This document shows positions 1 to 7,627 of a DNA stretch of 23,448 nt, piece after piece (within the stretch, counting starts at the first letter, position 1; each line of letters opens with the position of its first letter). The notes beneath the pieces were generated by a model. The model did not search any database. It worked only from the letters and a program-made list of their open reading frames with translations, and was not told the origin of the DNA. Source of the DNA: CAYWNA01 sp964459305 (lineage in GTDB: Bacteria; Planctomycetota; Planctomycetia; Pirellulales; Pirellulaceae); assembly GCA_964459305.1 (NCBI GenBank), contig CAYWNA010000206.1:1-23448 (forward strand), read 5' to 3'. A program made the position numbers and the translations under genes.

Positions 1-768
1 CTCGTAGGCGTCGATGAGCGCCTCGGCGACGTAGCCGGTGACATTGTCGTTCAACGTGTACATGTCCCAGTAGTTCTTGATCCGGCCTTCGGTTCTCCAG
101 TCATAGGTGGGATAGCTTGCCTTCACGACCAGTTGTCGCTCGACCGGCCCAGTCCAGACCTGAGGAAAGGCCCCGTTCGGGAACTGTGCTTTGAGCAACG
201 CGTCGAGGGCTACTTGGGCAGACTCGTGAATTTCTTGGTGCTGGAACCCGAGCGCGCGATCCGCGTGGATCATCAGACGAATGGCCGATTGGGTTTGGCC
301 ATCGTCGAGTGAAGAGTTGTTTTTTCCGCGACTTTTGCCATTGCGGTATTCCGCAACACGCTGGCCACGCGGATCGAAGTCGATGCAGTTCGTCCAACCT
401 CCTGACTTGAGCTGCCCGTAGGTCAGGGCCATCGCCGCATCGGTCACGGCATCCAGATAGAACTTGTCGTCCGTCGCCTCATAAGCCTTGAGGTACGCAA
501 GACCGACCGTGGGTGTACCGGGCGGCTGGACCCAAATTTGATCCGTCGTTGCCTGCCCTTCGCCCCAACGCTGATTCAGATCGAGTGAGTAGAAATACAC
601 GTAGCCCCCGTGCGTGGCGACCTGTTCGCGATAGAACGTGGCCGCCTTGCGCAAGGCGACGGAGGCTTCCGAAGCGAGCGCCGACTCGCTCGCGTTTGCG
701 GGCCGAGCGCCCCCGGACGCCAAGAGATAAAGGACGGCTCCGGTGAGAAGGCAGCACTTCCGAATCAT
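1..768 (-). CDS. Secreted PL10-like pectic acid lyase, 3' end cut by window
   Basis: The frame reads from the ATG at 768-766 to base 1 without a stop, giving 256 residues and running off the window. Residues 1-26 form a signal peptide (MIRKCC, a hydrophobic core, then a cleavage site near ANA-SES), so the product is exported. The mature part looks like the alpha/alpha-barrel of pectic acid lyases (PL10, Pec_lyase type). Visible are a GGWTNCIDFDP block, a DDGQTQSAIRLMIHAD block like the D-N-A/G-T-T-Q-R helix of PL10, then FPNGAFPQVW and YWDMYTLNDNV. Family members cleave polygalacturonate by beta-elimination using Ca2+. Catalytic residues cannot be confirmed because the C-terminal half is missing. 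The family call is by recognition of motif style; another alpha/alpha-toroid glycan enzyme is possible. Confidence 0.75.
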   Translation of the reverse strand, partial: MIRKCCLLTGAVLYLLASGGARPANASESALASEASVALRKAATFYREQVATHGGYVYFYSLDLNQRWGEGQATTDQIWVQPPGTPTVGLAYLKAYEATDDKFYLDAVTDAAMALTYGQLKSGGWTNCIDFDPRGQRVAEYRNGKSRGKNNSSLDDGQTQSAIRLMIHADRALGFQHQEIHESAQVALDALLKAQFPNGAFPQVWTGPVERQLVVKASYPTYDWRTEGRIKNYWDMYTLNDNVTGYVAEALIDAYE

Positions 769-815
769 GGCACCTCACTCCTCGCGTTGACGCATCGTTG
801 CAGAAAGACGGCGAG

Positions 816-835
816 CGGGGGCCGTCAGGCCCCCG
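816..835. terminator. GC-rich hairpin, possible terminator
   Basis: A perfect 8-bp stem (CGGGGGCC / GGCCCCCG) closes a GTCA loop. It lies 133 bases past the stop of the EF-hand gene and 48 bases before the lyase start, both on the minus strand. Read on that strand, the bases after the stem contain only a short TCTTTCT run, so it is a weak candidate for an intrinsic terminator. It could equally be a 5'-leader structure of the lyase mRNA. Confidence 0.35.
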
Positions 836-967
836 ATTACCCGATCCAATCGAATGTTCAAAATGCCGTTCGGGAATTCACCGGTGGTGAAGTCCGGCGG
901 TCGTAATATTCGGTGACGGCTGCCACCTCAATCACTGGGCTGACGCCCACCGCTCGCCATGAGTCTC

Positions 968-1879
968 TCACTCGCGATCGCGGACATCACTGTCGCCATC
1001 ACGTGGCCGATCACCATCACGTGGCCGATCACCATCACGTGGCCGATCACCATCACGNNNNNNNNNNNNNNNNNNNNNNNNNNNNNNNNNNNNNNNNNNN
1101 NNNNNNNNNNNNNNNNNNNNNNNNNNNNNNNNNNNNNNNNNNNNNNNNNNNNNNNNNCGCGGTGCGTCGCCTCCTCGGCGTGGTTGGTCGCCTCTGTGGC
1201 GGCGCTGGCTGGCAGCATAGAACTCCTCAAGGGACACGTGGCCGTCACCATTCCGGTCCACTTGCTTGAACAACGCCTGGGCCTGAGCCTGAACGCGCGG
1301 ATCGTCCGTTCCTTCGCGCATCGCTAGGAACTCCGCAAAGCTGACCTGGTTGTTTCCGTCCTTGTCGTAGGCCTGATAGATTCTTGCCGATTTCCTATAG
1401 GCCGGATCGCGTGATGGTGCTGGATCGCGGTCACGCGAACCTGTACGGGGGGCAGCATCGGAATCGCGAGCAATCGTGCGTTCGCGAGCAGGCGCACGTG
1501 CATGGATGTCTCGTCGCAATTGAGCCACTTCGCGCTGCAACTGCTGGATCATCCGATAGAGTGCGGCTTCGCGGTCGGTCTGCGGCCGGAAACCTCCCAG
1601 AGCTCGCACGCCTTCCCCTTCAGCAGAACGACGTCGTCCCGCGTCCGCTTCAGCCTCCGGCGACCGACGTGGCCCGGCTTCAGCCTCCGGTGATCGACGA
1701 GGTCCCGCGTCAGCTTCCGGTGATCGCCGTCGTCCCGCTTCGGCTTCTGGTGATCGACGAGGTCGGTCTCCGTCCTCGGCGGCCGCAATCGCTGCCGCGG
1801 GCAGCCAACTGGTTCCCCAGGTGAGCAATCCAATCACGATCAATGAACACAAAACAACCTTTGACTTAGTCAGCGACAT
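968..1879 (-). CDS. Membrane-anchored EF-hand protein, partial copy of the upstream sigma-factor gene
   Basis: The reading frame gives about 303 residues, but 34 of them fall in a 100-N gap of unknown true size, so length and frame past residue 240 are uncertain. Residues 8-32 are one hydrophobic anchor or signal (VVLCSLIVIGLLTW). Residues 41-86 are a 10-residue RRSPEAEAG-type repeat. Residues 97-124 form a coiled coil (QLQREVAQLRR). There are two canonical EF-hand loops, DKDGNNQVSFAE at 172-183 and DRNGDGHVSLEE at 208-219, so Ca2+ binding is likely. The tail is an RDGDRP repeat. The anchor, repeat, coiled coil and EF-hands match the C-terminal half of the sigma factor encoded just upstream. 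The start at the internal Met mirrors Met258 of that protein. A GGGAG about 10 bases before the ATG is an acceptable ribosome site. The homologous reading continues upstream of this ATG to the sigma gene's stop. Function is unknown. Confidence 0.7.
   Translation of the reverse strand: MSLTKSKVVLCSLIVIGLLTWGTSWLPAAAIAAAEDGDRPRRSPEAEAGRRRSPEADAGPRRSPEAEAGPRRSPEAEADAGRRRSAEGEGVRALGGFRPQTDREAALYRMIQQLQREVAQLRRDIHARAPARERTIARDSDAAPRTGSRDRDPAPSRDPAYRKSARIYQAYDKDGNNQVSFAEFLAMREGTDDPRVQAQAQALFKQVDRNGDGHVSLEEFYAASQRRHRGDQPRRGGDAPXXXXXXXXXXXXXXXXXXXXXXXXXXXXXXXXXXRDGDRPRDGDRPRDGDRPRDGDSDVRDRE
1003..1056. repeat. 18-bp tandem repeat, three perfect copies beside the assembly gap
   Basis: The unit GTGGCCGATCACCATCAC occurs three times without change at 1003-1020, 1021-1038 and 1039-1056, then runs into the run of Ns. 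A diverged partial copy lies just before. On the minus strand it encodes the hexapeptide RDGDRP in the tail of the EF-hand protein. Confidence 0.95.
1058..1157. other. Assembly gap of exactly 100 Ns
   Basis: One hundred consecutive Ns, a length conventionally used for gaps of unknown size. It begins one base after three perfect 18-bp repeats, so it most likely marks a repeat tract that short reads could not span. It interrupts the EF-hand coding sequence. Confidence 0.98.
1637..1779. repeat. 30-bp imperfect tandem repeat encoding RRSPEAEAG(P)
   Basis: A period of about 30 bases is visible around CAGCCTCCGG(T/C)GATCGACG, with at least four imperfect copies. It encodes the Arg/Ser/Pro/Glu/Ala-rich linker after the membrane anchor of the EF-hand protein. 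A shorter version of the same repeat lies in the sigma-factor gene near 2740-2830. Confidence 0.8.
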
Positions 1880-1954
1880 GACATGAACACTCCCATTGGC
1901 AAGAGAAGGCGCGTTTTGAGAAGCATACCCAACTATGGTTTGGCCGGCGGCGAC

Positions 1955-3805
1955 CTATCGTTGCGTAAGTCCGATGGCCGATCGCTCGTCGTGCGACATA
2001 AACAGAAAGATCGGTTGACTGGTTTTCAGGCCGCCAAGTTTGGCTTCGCGTCCTTTGACTACGATGATGGCTTTTGGCTCAACGCGAATCGATTGGGTGC
2101 CGCTTGCCGATTCACCCTCCCCACCGCGCGACTCCACCGTGATGATGGCTTTGTCGGCATCGACATTCACAAGCAAAGCCTGGCGCCACCTCTCTGCCTT
2201 TCGCGTTCGAGCCGCAACGAACTCGTCCAAGGAAACACCGCCGTCGCGATCCATGTCTTCGGCCAGATGATAGAGTCGCTCATTAAACAGCCGTTCCCCA
2301 GTGATCTCGTAGTTTTTCATGGCAAGCCGCTCTTCGAACGATATGCTGTTGTCTCCGTTCTTGTCATACGTCCGAAACATCTTTTGGAACTTGGAAACCT
2401 GCGCGTCGCTTTCTCGCTGGCGTCCGTCGCCTTCGCGGCGATGGGGCGCGTCGCCGCGAACGGGGGTGTCACGCCGCTCTGAATCGTCATCACGCCGGAC
2501 GGGTGCGTCCCGGCGAATGGCAGCACCGTCGCGCCTCACATCTGCGTCGCGGAGAACGGGAGAATCACGCCGCGATGCATCGCCTTCGCGAAGCCGTCCA
2601 TCGCCGTCCCGCGATTGCACCGAGCGTCGTAATTCAGCCACTTCGCGTTGCAGTTGCAGGAGCATCCGGTACAGCGCGGCTTCACGCTCAGTTTGTGGCC
2701 GGAATCCTTCCAGTGCTCGCCTGCCTTCTTCAGCAGAACGTCGCTGTCCCGATGACGCCTCGGCCGATCGGCGAGTGCCCGCCTCAGCCTCCGGTGATCG
2801 CCGAGTCCCGGCTTCCGGTGACCGACGAGCTCTATCCCCTTCGTCAGCCGCCAGAAAAGCCACCAGGGATTCCGGCACGGGAGAACTGACGGCGTCTGCT
2901 TGAAGAATGAGAGCCTGTCCTTCGACTTCGTCACCACCGGCAATCGCGGGCGCGGGCAGCCAACTGGCTCCCCATGTGAGCGATCCAATTACGATCAATG
3001 AACACAATGCAACCTTTGCCGTAGTCAGCGACATGACTTGAAGACTCCCATTGGCAAGAGAAAGCGCGTTTTGTGAAACATACCCGACCACACCTTGGCC
3101 GGCAGCGTACTGCACGCCGGCCTGCACTGTCGAGGCGACAAGAGACGGGGCGACTGCCGCCTGAGCCGTTTGCTGCGTGTGGACCAGAAACGCCAGTGCC
3201 ACGCCCAGCGATACGCCGCGCAGCATCAACCGGCGACGCAGCAGTTGCCGACCTCGCTCCAGACGGCCTTTCAACGAGCCGAGTGACCACCCAAGCCTGT
3301 GTGCCGCTTCGTTGCGCGAAATACCTTCAACGCAACAAAGAAACACCGGCAAGCGATACTTGTCGGGCAGCCGATTCAGTTCCTCGTCGAGAGCTGACTG
3401 ATCGCGATCCGAAGCAAACTGTGATAGCGTTTCTGTGGCAATCATGGTTTCGCCCTCGAGCGGCTGTTCTCGGCGACGAACGTTCACGGCCTTGGCACGC
3501 AACGCGATTCGATACGCGGTCTTGTGCAGCCAAGCGGGCAACGACCGTGCGCGGCGCAACGACGCCGCCTTGCGGGCCAGCACCAGGAACGTGGCCTGAA
3601 ACGCATCTTCGGCGTCCTGTTCTTTGCCCAGCACACGCCGACACACCGACATTACCAAGGGACCGTACTTGGTCACCAACTGCGCAAATGCCAGATCGCT
3701 GCGGTCGGCCACGAATCGTCGCAACAGCGCCTCGTCCGATGCCTGAGGATGCCCAGGTTCTTGCTCCGCCGCGACTGCTCGTTCGTCCCGCAACAATACG
3801 CTCAT
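1955..3805 (-). CDS. ECF sigma factor with membrane segments, coiled coil and EF-hands
   Basis: The protein has 616 residues, about three times a plain ECF sigma factor. Region 2 is at about 35-105 (AEDAFQATFLVLARKA, then LPAWLHKTAYRIA). Region 4 is at about 138-192, with a helix-turn-helix at EAAHRLGWSLGSLKGRLERG, so promoter recognition is expected. Hydrophobic stretches follow at 198-210 and 265-288. This layout, with VAPSLVASTVQAG and AAGQ between them, is typical of long planctomycete ECF factors (ECF01-Gob type). Next come RRSPEA repeats (327-357), a coiled coil (368-395), an Arg/Asp-rich tract (398-466), two canonical EF-hand loops (481-492 and 518-529) and a small beta domain (545-616). 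The topology predicts a cytoplasmic sigma part and an extracytoplasmic Ca2+-binding part. No separate anti-sigma gene is adjacent. The start is the first ATG of the frame, with AAGGTGG upstream. The fucosidase gene is divergent. Confidence 0.88.
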   Translation of the reverse strand: MSVLLRDERAVAAEQEPGHPQASDEALLRRFVADRSDLAFAQLVTKYGPLVMSVCRRVLGKEQDAEDAFQATFLVLARKAASLRRARSLPAWLHKTAYRIALRAKAVNVRRREQPLEGETMIATETLSQFASDRDQSALDEELNRLPDKYRLPVFLCCVEGISRNEAAHRLGWSLGSLKGRLERGRQLLRRRLMLRGVSLGVALAFLVHTQQTAQAAVAPSLVASTVQAGVQYAAGQGVVGYVSQNALSLANGSLQVMSLTTAKVALCSLIVIGSLTWGASWLPAPAIAGGDEVEGQALILQADAVSSPVPESLVAFLAADEGDRARRSPEAGTRRSPEAEAGTRRSAEASSGQRRSAEEGRRALEGFRPQTEREAALYRMLLQLQREVAELRRSVQSRDGDGRLREGDASRRDSPVLRDADVRRDGAAIRRDAPVRRDDDSERRDTPVRGDAPHRREGDGRQRESDAQVSKFQKMFRTYDKNGDNSISFEERLAMKNYEITGERLFNERLYHLAEDMDRDGGVSLDEFVAARTRKAERWRQALLVNVDADKAIITVESRGGEGESASGTQSIRVEPKAIIVVKGREAKLGGLKTSQPIFLFMSHDERSAIGLTQR

Positions 3806-4216
3806 CAGGTAGCCACCTTCGTCTCTGCCGGTAAAGAGACGCGACGCTGATCACACGGCACGCGCTTTTTCACAGAATCCCAGAATTCTCGCCAATATCT
3901 CACGATTGTACCTCACGAGCGGGGGATCAACAGGGGTTGCGTCGAGCGGATTCCGCTCCAAGGTGCGGCCCCGGCCGAAAGTGCATCGTTTAACCGCAAG
4001 CCGGAGGCGTGCGCGATTGTGCCTGGCCAGCGGATTACGCGCACGCCTCCGGCTTGCGGTTAAACGAGGTACGCCACAGCCGCGTCATTCAGAGCCGTCC
4101 ACGCGATGATGTCGTTGAATTCTTGTGGGCCGCGCCCGCCCGATGTAAGCTGGTTCTTGGGTGACGATCGCGTCTCCCAACGAACCCTTGGTCTATCGCT
4201 ATGGAGGAAATCTTCG
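3806..4216. other. Divergent intergenic region, sigma factor / fucosidase
   Basis: No gene is supported in these 411 bases. The region separates two divergent starts, so it must hold promoters for both, but no -10/-35 pair stands out. It contains the large palindrome at 3987-4066. An in-frame extension of the fucosidase frame up to 4106 has no signal peptide and is not credible. Confidence 0.7.
3987..4066. repeat. Palindromic repeat, family A, complete copy
   Basis: Two perfect 29-base arms (3987-4015 and 4038-4066) flank a 22-base spacer. The arm core is TAACCGCAAGCCGGAGGCGT. The right arm recurs identically at 10873-10901. It lies in the divergent region between the sigma factor and the fucosidase. 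The form suits a REP-like or small non-autonomous element, or a transcript hairpin. Confidence 0.95.
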
Positions 4217-5959
4217 ATGATTCGTATCGCCCATCGTCGCAAGCGTCTGGTTTGTCCTATGCTGATCGCCGTCGTTATCGGGGCTTCGGCTACGGGTTTT
4301 TTTCTACCTACAGCGATTGCTGCCACTCCAGGAGAAACCAAGGAGGAAGAAGACGCCCGCATGGCTTGGTGGCGTGACGCCAAGTTCGGAATGTTCGTCC
4401 ACTGGGGACTGTACGCGGTTCCGGCCGGAGAATGGAAAGGCCGGAAGGTGGCCGGTATCGGTGAATGGATCATGCACCGCGGCAAAATCCCGAAGGAGGA
4501 ATACGCGACACTGCAACAACAGTTCGATCCCGTGAAATACGATCCTCGCCAATGGGTTCGCATCGCCAAACAGGCCGGGATGAAATATATCGTTATCACC
4601 AGCAAGCACCACGATGGCTTCTGCCTGTTCGACTCGAAGCTGACTGATTATGACATGCCGGGTACGCCCTACGGCAAGGATCTCTTGAAACCGTTGGCCG
4701 ACGCGTGCCACGCCGAGGGCATCAAAATCTGTTGGTACCATTCGATCATGGACTGGTATCACCCACAGGCCCACAACGAGGCGTATTTCGAGCACATGCG
4801 GGGACAGCTCAAGGAGCTGTTGACAGGCTACGGCGAGATCGGCGTTTTGTGGTTCGACGGCGAATGGATCAAAGAGTGGAGCGAGCAGCGCGGCGTCGAA
4901 CTGGAACAGTACATTCGCCAGTTGCAACCTCAGTTGATTGTCAACAACCGCGTCGGCAAACGAAAGCGGTCGCCCGGCGACTTCGGCACGCCCGAGCAAC
5001 ACATTCCGGCCACGGGGATCCCTGGTTGGGACTGGGAAACCTGTATGACCATGAATGACACGTGGGGCTTTAAGAAAGACGATCACAAGTGGAAATCGAC
5101 AGAAGATCTCATTCACAAATTGGCCGACATCGTCAGCAAGGGCGGCAACTTCTTGCTTAACGTGGGGCCGACTGCCGAAGGTGAGATCCCGGCGGCCAGT
5201 GTCCAGCGATTGGCGGAGATCGGTCGCTGGATGGAAACCAACGGCGAAAGCATCTATGGCACCAGCGCCAGCCCCTTCAAACGGTTACCGTGGGGCCGTT
5301 GCACTCAGAAACCCGGCTTCTTGTATCTGCATGTTTTCGATTGGCCGACCGATGGCAAGCTGGTCGTTCCGGCTTTACACAACGATGTGAAAAAGGCGTA
5401 CCTGTTGGCCGACGCCGGCCGGGCGAAGCTAGAGACAAAGCGTGCCGAAGACGACGTGATCGTGAGTTTGTCCGGCGATGCGCCGGATCCCTGGGATAGC
5501 ATCGTCGTGCTGGAAATCGACGGCGAACCCGCGGTGACCCAGGGCGACGTGCGGCAGGCCGAGGATCGCAGCATTACCCTGCACGCGCGCGATGCTGAGA
5601 CACATGGTGACCGCATCCGGTACGAATCCGGCAACGGAAAGGACAATATCGGATTCTGGACCAACCCGGACGATTGGGTGAGCTGGGTCTGCCGAGTCTA
5701 CGCGGCCGGCAAGTTTACCGTCGAGGTTCGATACGCGTGCACGGCACTGGGAGGCAGCCAGTATTCCGTGGAGGTCGGAGGTACGACACTGGATGCCCAA
5801 ACCGAGGCGACTGGCGGCTGGACAAACTTCGAATCGCACTCGCTGGGCACGGTCACGTTGAGCGCGGACCGGCACATCCTCACGGTGAAGGCGAAAGAGC
5901 TGAAGGGGGAAGGGGTAATGAACCTCCAGTCTGTGCTGCTTAAACCGTTGAGTGAATGA
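4217..5959 (+). CDS. Secreted GH29 alpha-L-fucosidase with C-terminal beta-sandwich
   Basis: This exported glycosidase should release L-fucose from fucose-containing glycans with retention of configuration. The start at 4217 is preferred because GGAGGAAA stands 7 bases before it and the next residues form a signal peptide (RRKRLVCP, a hydrophobic core, cleavage after AIA). The mature enzyme has the GH29 landmarks WWRDAKFGMFVHWGLYAVP, SKHHDGFCLFDSK, CWYHSIMDWYHP and VLWFDGEW. The Asp of WFDG (residue 214) aligns with the family nucleophile. GGNFLLNVGPTAEGEIP and IYGTSASPF close the catalytic part. Residues from about 455 to 578 look like a carbohydrate-binding beta-sandwich (DDWVSWVCRVYAAGKFTVEVRY read in two blocks). 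The length of 580 residues fits the family. It is monocistronic here; the next gene converges. Confidence 0.95.
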   Translation: MIRIAHRRKRLVCPMLIAVVIGASATGFFLPTAIAATPGETKEEEDARMAWWRDAKFGMFVHWGLYAVPAGEWKGRKVAGIGEWIMHRGKIPKEEYATLQQQFDPVKYDPRQWVRIAKQAGMKYIVITSKHHDGFCLFDSKLTDYDMPGTPYGKDLLKPLADACHAEGIKICWYHSIMDWYHPQAHNEAYFEHMRGQLKELLTGYGEIGVLWFDGEWIKEWSEQRGVELEQYIRQLQPQLIVNNRVGKRKRSPGDFGTPEQHIPATGIPGWDWETCMTMNDTWGFKKDDHKWKSTEDLIHKLADIVSKGGNFLLNVGPTAEGEIPAASVQRLAEIGRWMETNGESIYGTSASPFKRLPWGRCTQKPGFLYLHVFDWPTDGKLVVPALHNDVKKAYLLADAGRAKLETKRAEDDVIVSLSGDAPDPWDSIVVLEIDGEPAVTQGDVRQAEDRSITLHARDAETHGDRIRYESGNGKDNIGFWTNPDDWVSWVCRVYAAGKFTVEVRYACTALGGSQYSVEVGGTTLDAQTEATGGWTNFESHSLGTVTLSADRHILTVKAKELKGEGVMNLQSVLLKPLSE

Positions 5960-6060
5960 CGCAACGCCGTCGTTCTTGGCTCCGCGAAAACACGTGTTTA
6001 GCGTTGCCTCCAGATTGTTAGACCATACCGCCTGCGGCCAGGATTGACACTTTTCTGCAC

Positions 6061-6123
6061 GTAGCCGAAGTCGCCAGACTTTGGACAGCGCAGGGAAAAC
6101 CAAACTCTGGCGAGTTCGGCTAC
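6061..6123. repeat. Inverted repeat, family B, copy 1
   Basis: Arms of 24 bases (6061-6084 and 6100-6123) flank a 15-base spacer. They pair except for two opposed mismatches at arm positions 10 and 19. The repeat lies between the convergent 3' ends of the fucosidase and the oxidoreductase, 25 bases past the oxidoreductase stop. Its placement suits a 3'-end stem-loop. The same mismatches occur in the copy at 19959-20023. Confidence 0.93.
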
Positions 6124-6147
6124 GGGTCAGACTTGGCCGTGGGTCGT

Positions 6148-7560
6148 TTAAGTCGAAGTCTTGAACGGATGTTGCCACGGCGCGCGATAGGGACGGCGCA
6201 GGAGCTCGGTGGCCTCCTCGTCGCCAACGACAATGCGTTGCTTCGAGTCGTACACCAGCGACCGCCCTCCCAGTTGCATCGAGAGATTTGCCAGAACGCA
6301 ACTCGCGGTCGAGATGTGGCCTTCTTCGATGTCCGCCACCGGCCGGCTGCGTTTCTCGATGGCAACGAGGAAGTCGAGCATGTGCCGTCGCGTGGCCGGC
6401 GCGGCGTTCAGTTCGATGCCTTTTTCGGTCACGTCTTCCGGATACTTTTCGCGCTCGTAGAAGCATTCGAAATGGATCGGCTTGGCGTTCTTCTCGCGGG
6501 GAATGAAGTCGGCACGCATGGTGCTCGCCTTTAGCGTGCCCTTATCACCGTAGATGAACAGCGCCCACGGATAGTCGGGATCGGGAGAGCTGCCCCACGA
6601 ACGGTGCTGCCAGATGGCGTTGAAGTTGTCAAACTCGAAGGTGGCCGTTTGCGTGTCGGCGATGTTCGATTTGCCGTCTTTCTGCATCAAGATGCCGCCG
6701 GTCGAGGTGATGCGTTTCGGCCAGCCGAGGCCGAGCATCCACCGCGCGGTGTCGAGCATGTGGACGCACATGTCGCCCATGATCCCGTTGCCGTATTCCA
6801 TGAACGTGCGCCACCAGCGCTTATGCGGAATTCCATCGTACGGGCGTAGCGGCGCCGGGCCGGTCCACATTTCGTAGTCGAGGAAATCGGGCACGGGCTC
6901 CAGCGGTGGATTGCCATTGGCACGCATGTGGAAGTAGCAACACATCTCGACGTGGCCGACCGTTCCCAGCAAACCCGCCTCGATGACTTGCTTCTTCACA
7001 TCGATAAGATGCGGCGTGCTTTTTCGCTGCGTGCCCACCTGCACGACACGGCCATGCTTGCGAGCCGCGTCGACCATCGCCTCGCCTTCGCCCACATCCA
7101 CACTGATGGGCTTCTGCACATACACGTCCGCACCGGCCTCCACGGCGGCAATCATCTGCAACGCATGCCAGTGGTCCGGCGAGCCGATCAGCACGATGTC
7201 CAAGTCCTTTTTGCTGAGCATCTCGCGATAGTCAACGTAAGTTCGAGGCTTCTTGCTCGACTTCAGCCGCTGGCCGTGGATTTCCACAGCCTCGGCGAGC
7301 ATCCGCTGATCTGGATCGCAAATCGACACGACCTCAATCGGCGTCACCTGGATCAATCGCCAGAGATCGCTCTTGCCATACCACCCCGCGCCGATGAGTC
7401 CGACACGCTTTGGCTTGTCTGCCGCGGCCGCGAAAACACCCGTGTTCAGCGATGCGAGCGCGAGCGACGCAGCCCCGGCGTGAAGGAAACCGCGACGACT
7501 GATGCAGAACGGGGCAGGATGCTCAGTCTTGGGCCGACGTATTCTTCTGTCTTCGATCAT
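6148..7560 (-). CDS. Tat-exported Gfo/Idh/MocA family oxidoreductase
   Basis: The product is an NAD(P)-dependent sugar or polyol dehydrogenase-fold protein of 470 residues. The Tat signal ISRRGFLHAGAASLALAS is near the N-terminus, so it is probably exported folded with its cofactor. The Rossmann motif is GLIGAGWYGKSDLW. DHWHALQMIAAVEAG and YVQKPISVDVGEG carry the lysine of the family (E)KP motif, here QKP. MGDMCVHMLDTARWMLGLGWP belongs to the C-terminal beta-sheet domain. The ATG at 7560 is chosen because GGGTGA lies 6 bases before it; a GTG at 7569 is possible. The ThuA gene is 67 bases upstream on the same strand. Such pairs are common in planctomycete sugar-use clusters. The substrate cannot be read from the sequence. 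Confidence 0.92.
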   Translation of the reverse strand: MIEDRRIRRPKTEHPAPFCISRRGFLHAGAASLALASLNTGVFAAAADKPKRVGLIGAGWYGKSDLWRLIQVTPIEVVSICDPDQRMLAEAVEIHGQRLKSSKKPRTYVDYREMLSKKDLDIVLIGSPDHWHALQMIAAVEAGADVYVQKPISVDVGEGEAMVDAARKHGRVVQVGTQRKSTPHLIDVKKQVIEAGLLGTVGHVEMCCYFHMRANGNPPLEPVPDFLDYEMWTGPAPLRPYDGIPHKRWWRTFMEYGNGIMGDMCVHMLDTARWMLGLGWPKRITSTGGILMQKDGKSNIADTQTATFEFDNFNAIWQHRSWGSSPDPDYPWALFIYGDKGTLKASTMRADFIPREKNAKPIHFECFYEREKYPEDVTEKGIELNAAPATRRHMLDFLVAIEKRSRPVADIEEGHISTASCVLANLSMQLGGRSLVYDSKQRIVVGDEEATELLRRPYRAPWQHPFKTST

Positions 7561-7627
7561 ATGGTTCACCCTATTGCCTATTCAGTTCGTTTTCCTAAGG
7601 TCCCATGCTACTGGATCCAGACTTTCA

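Noticed and set aside
4106..4216. N-terminal extension of the fucosidase frame
   Set aside because: The ATG at 4217 has a good ribosome site and is followed at once by a signal peptide; the extension would bury it.
4304..5116. Minus-strand open frame of 270 codons inside the fucosidase
   Set aside because: It is opposite the GH29 catalytic motifs and has no domain of its own.
5429..6466. Minus-strand open frame across the fucosidase and oxidoreductase 3' ends
   Set aside because: It overlaps two strongly supported genes and the family B repeat; Arg/His-rich composition indicates a shadow frame.
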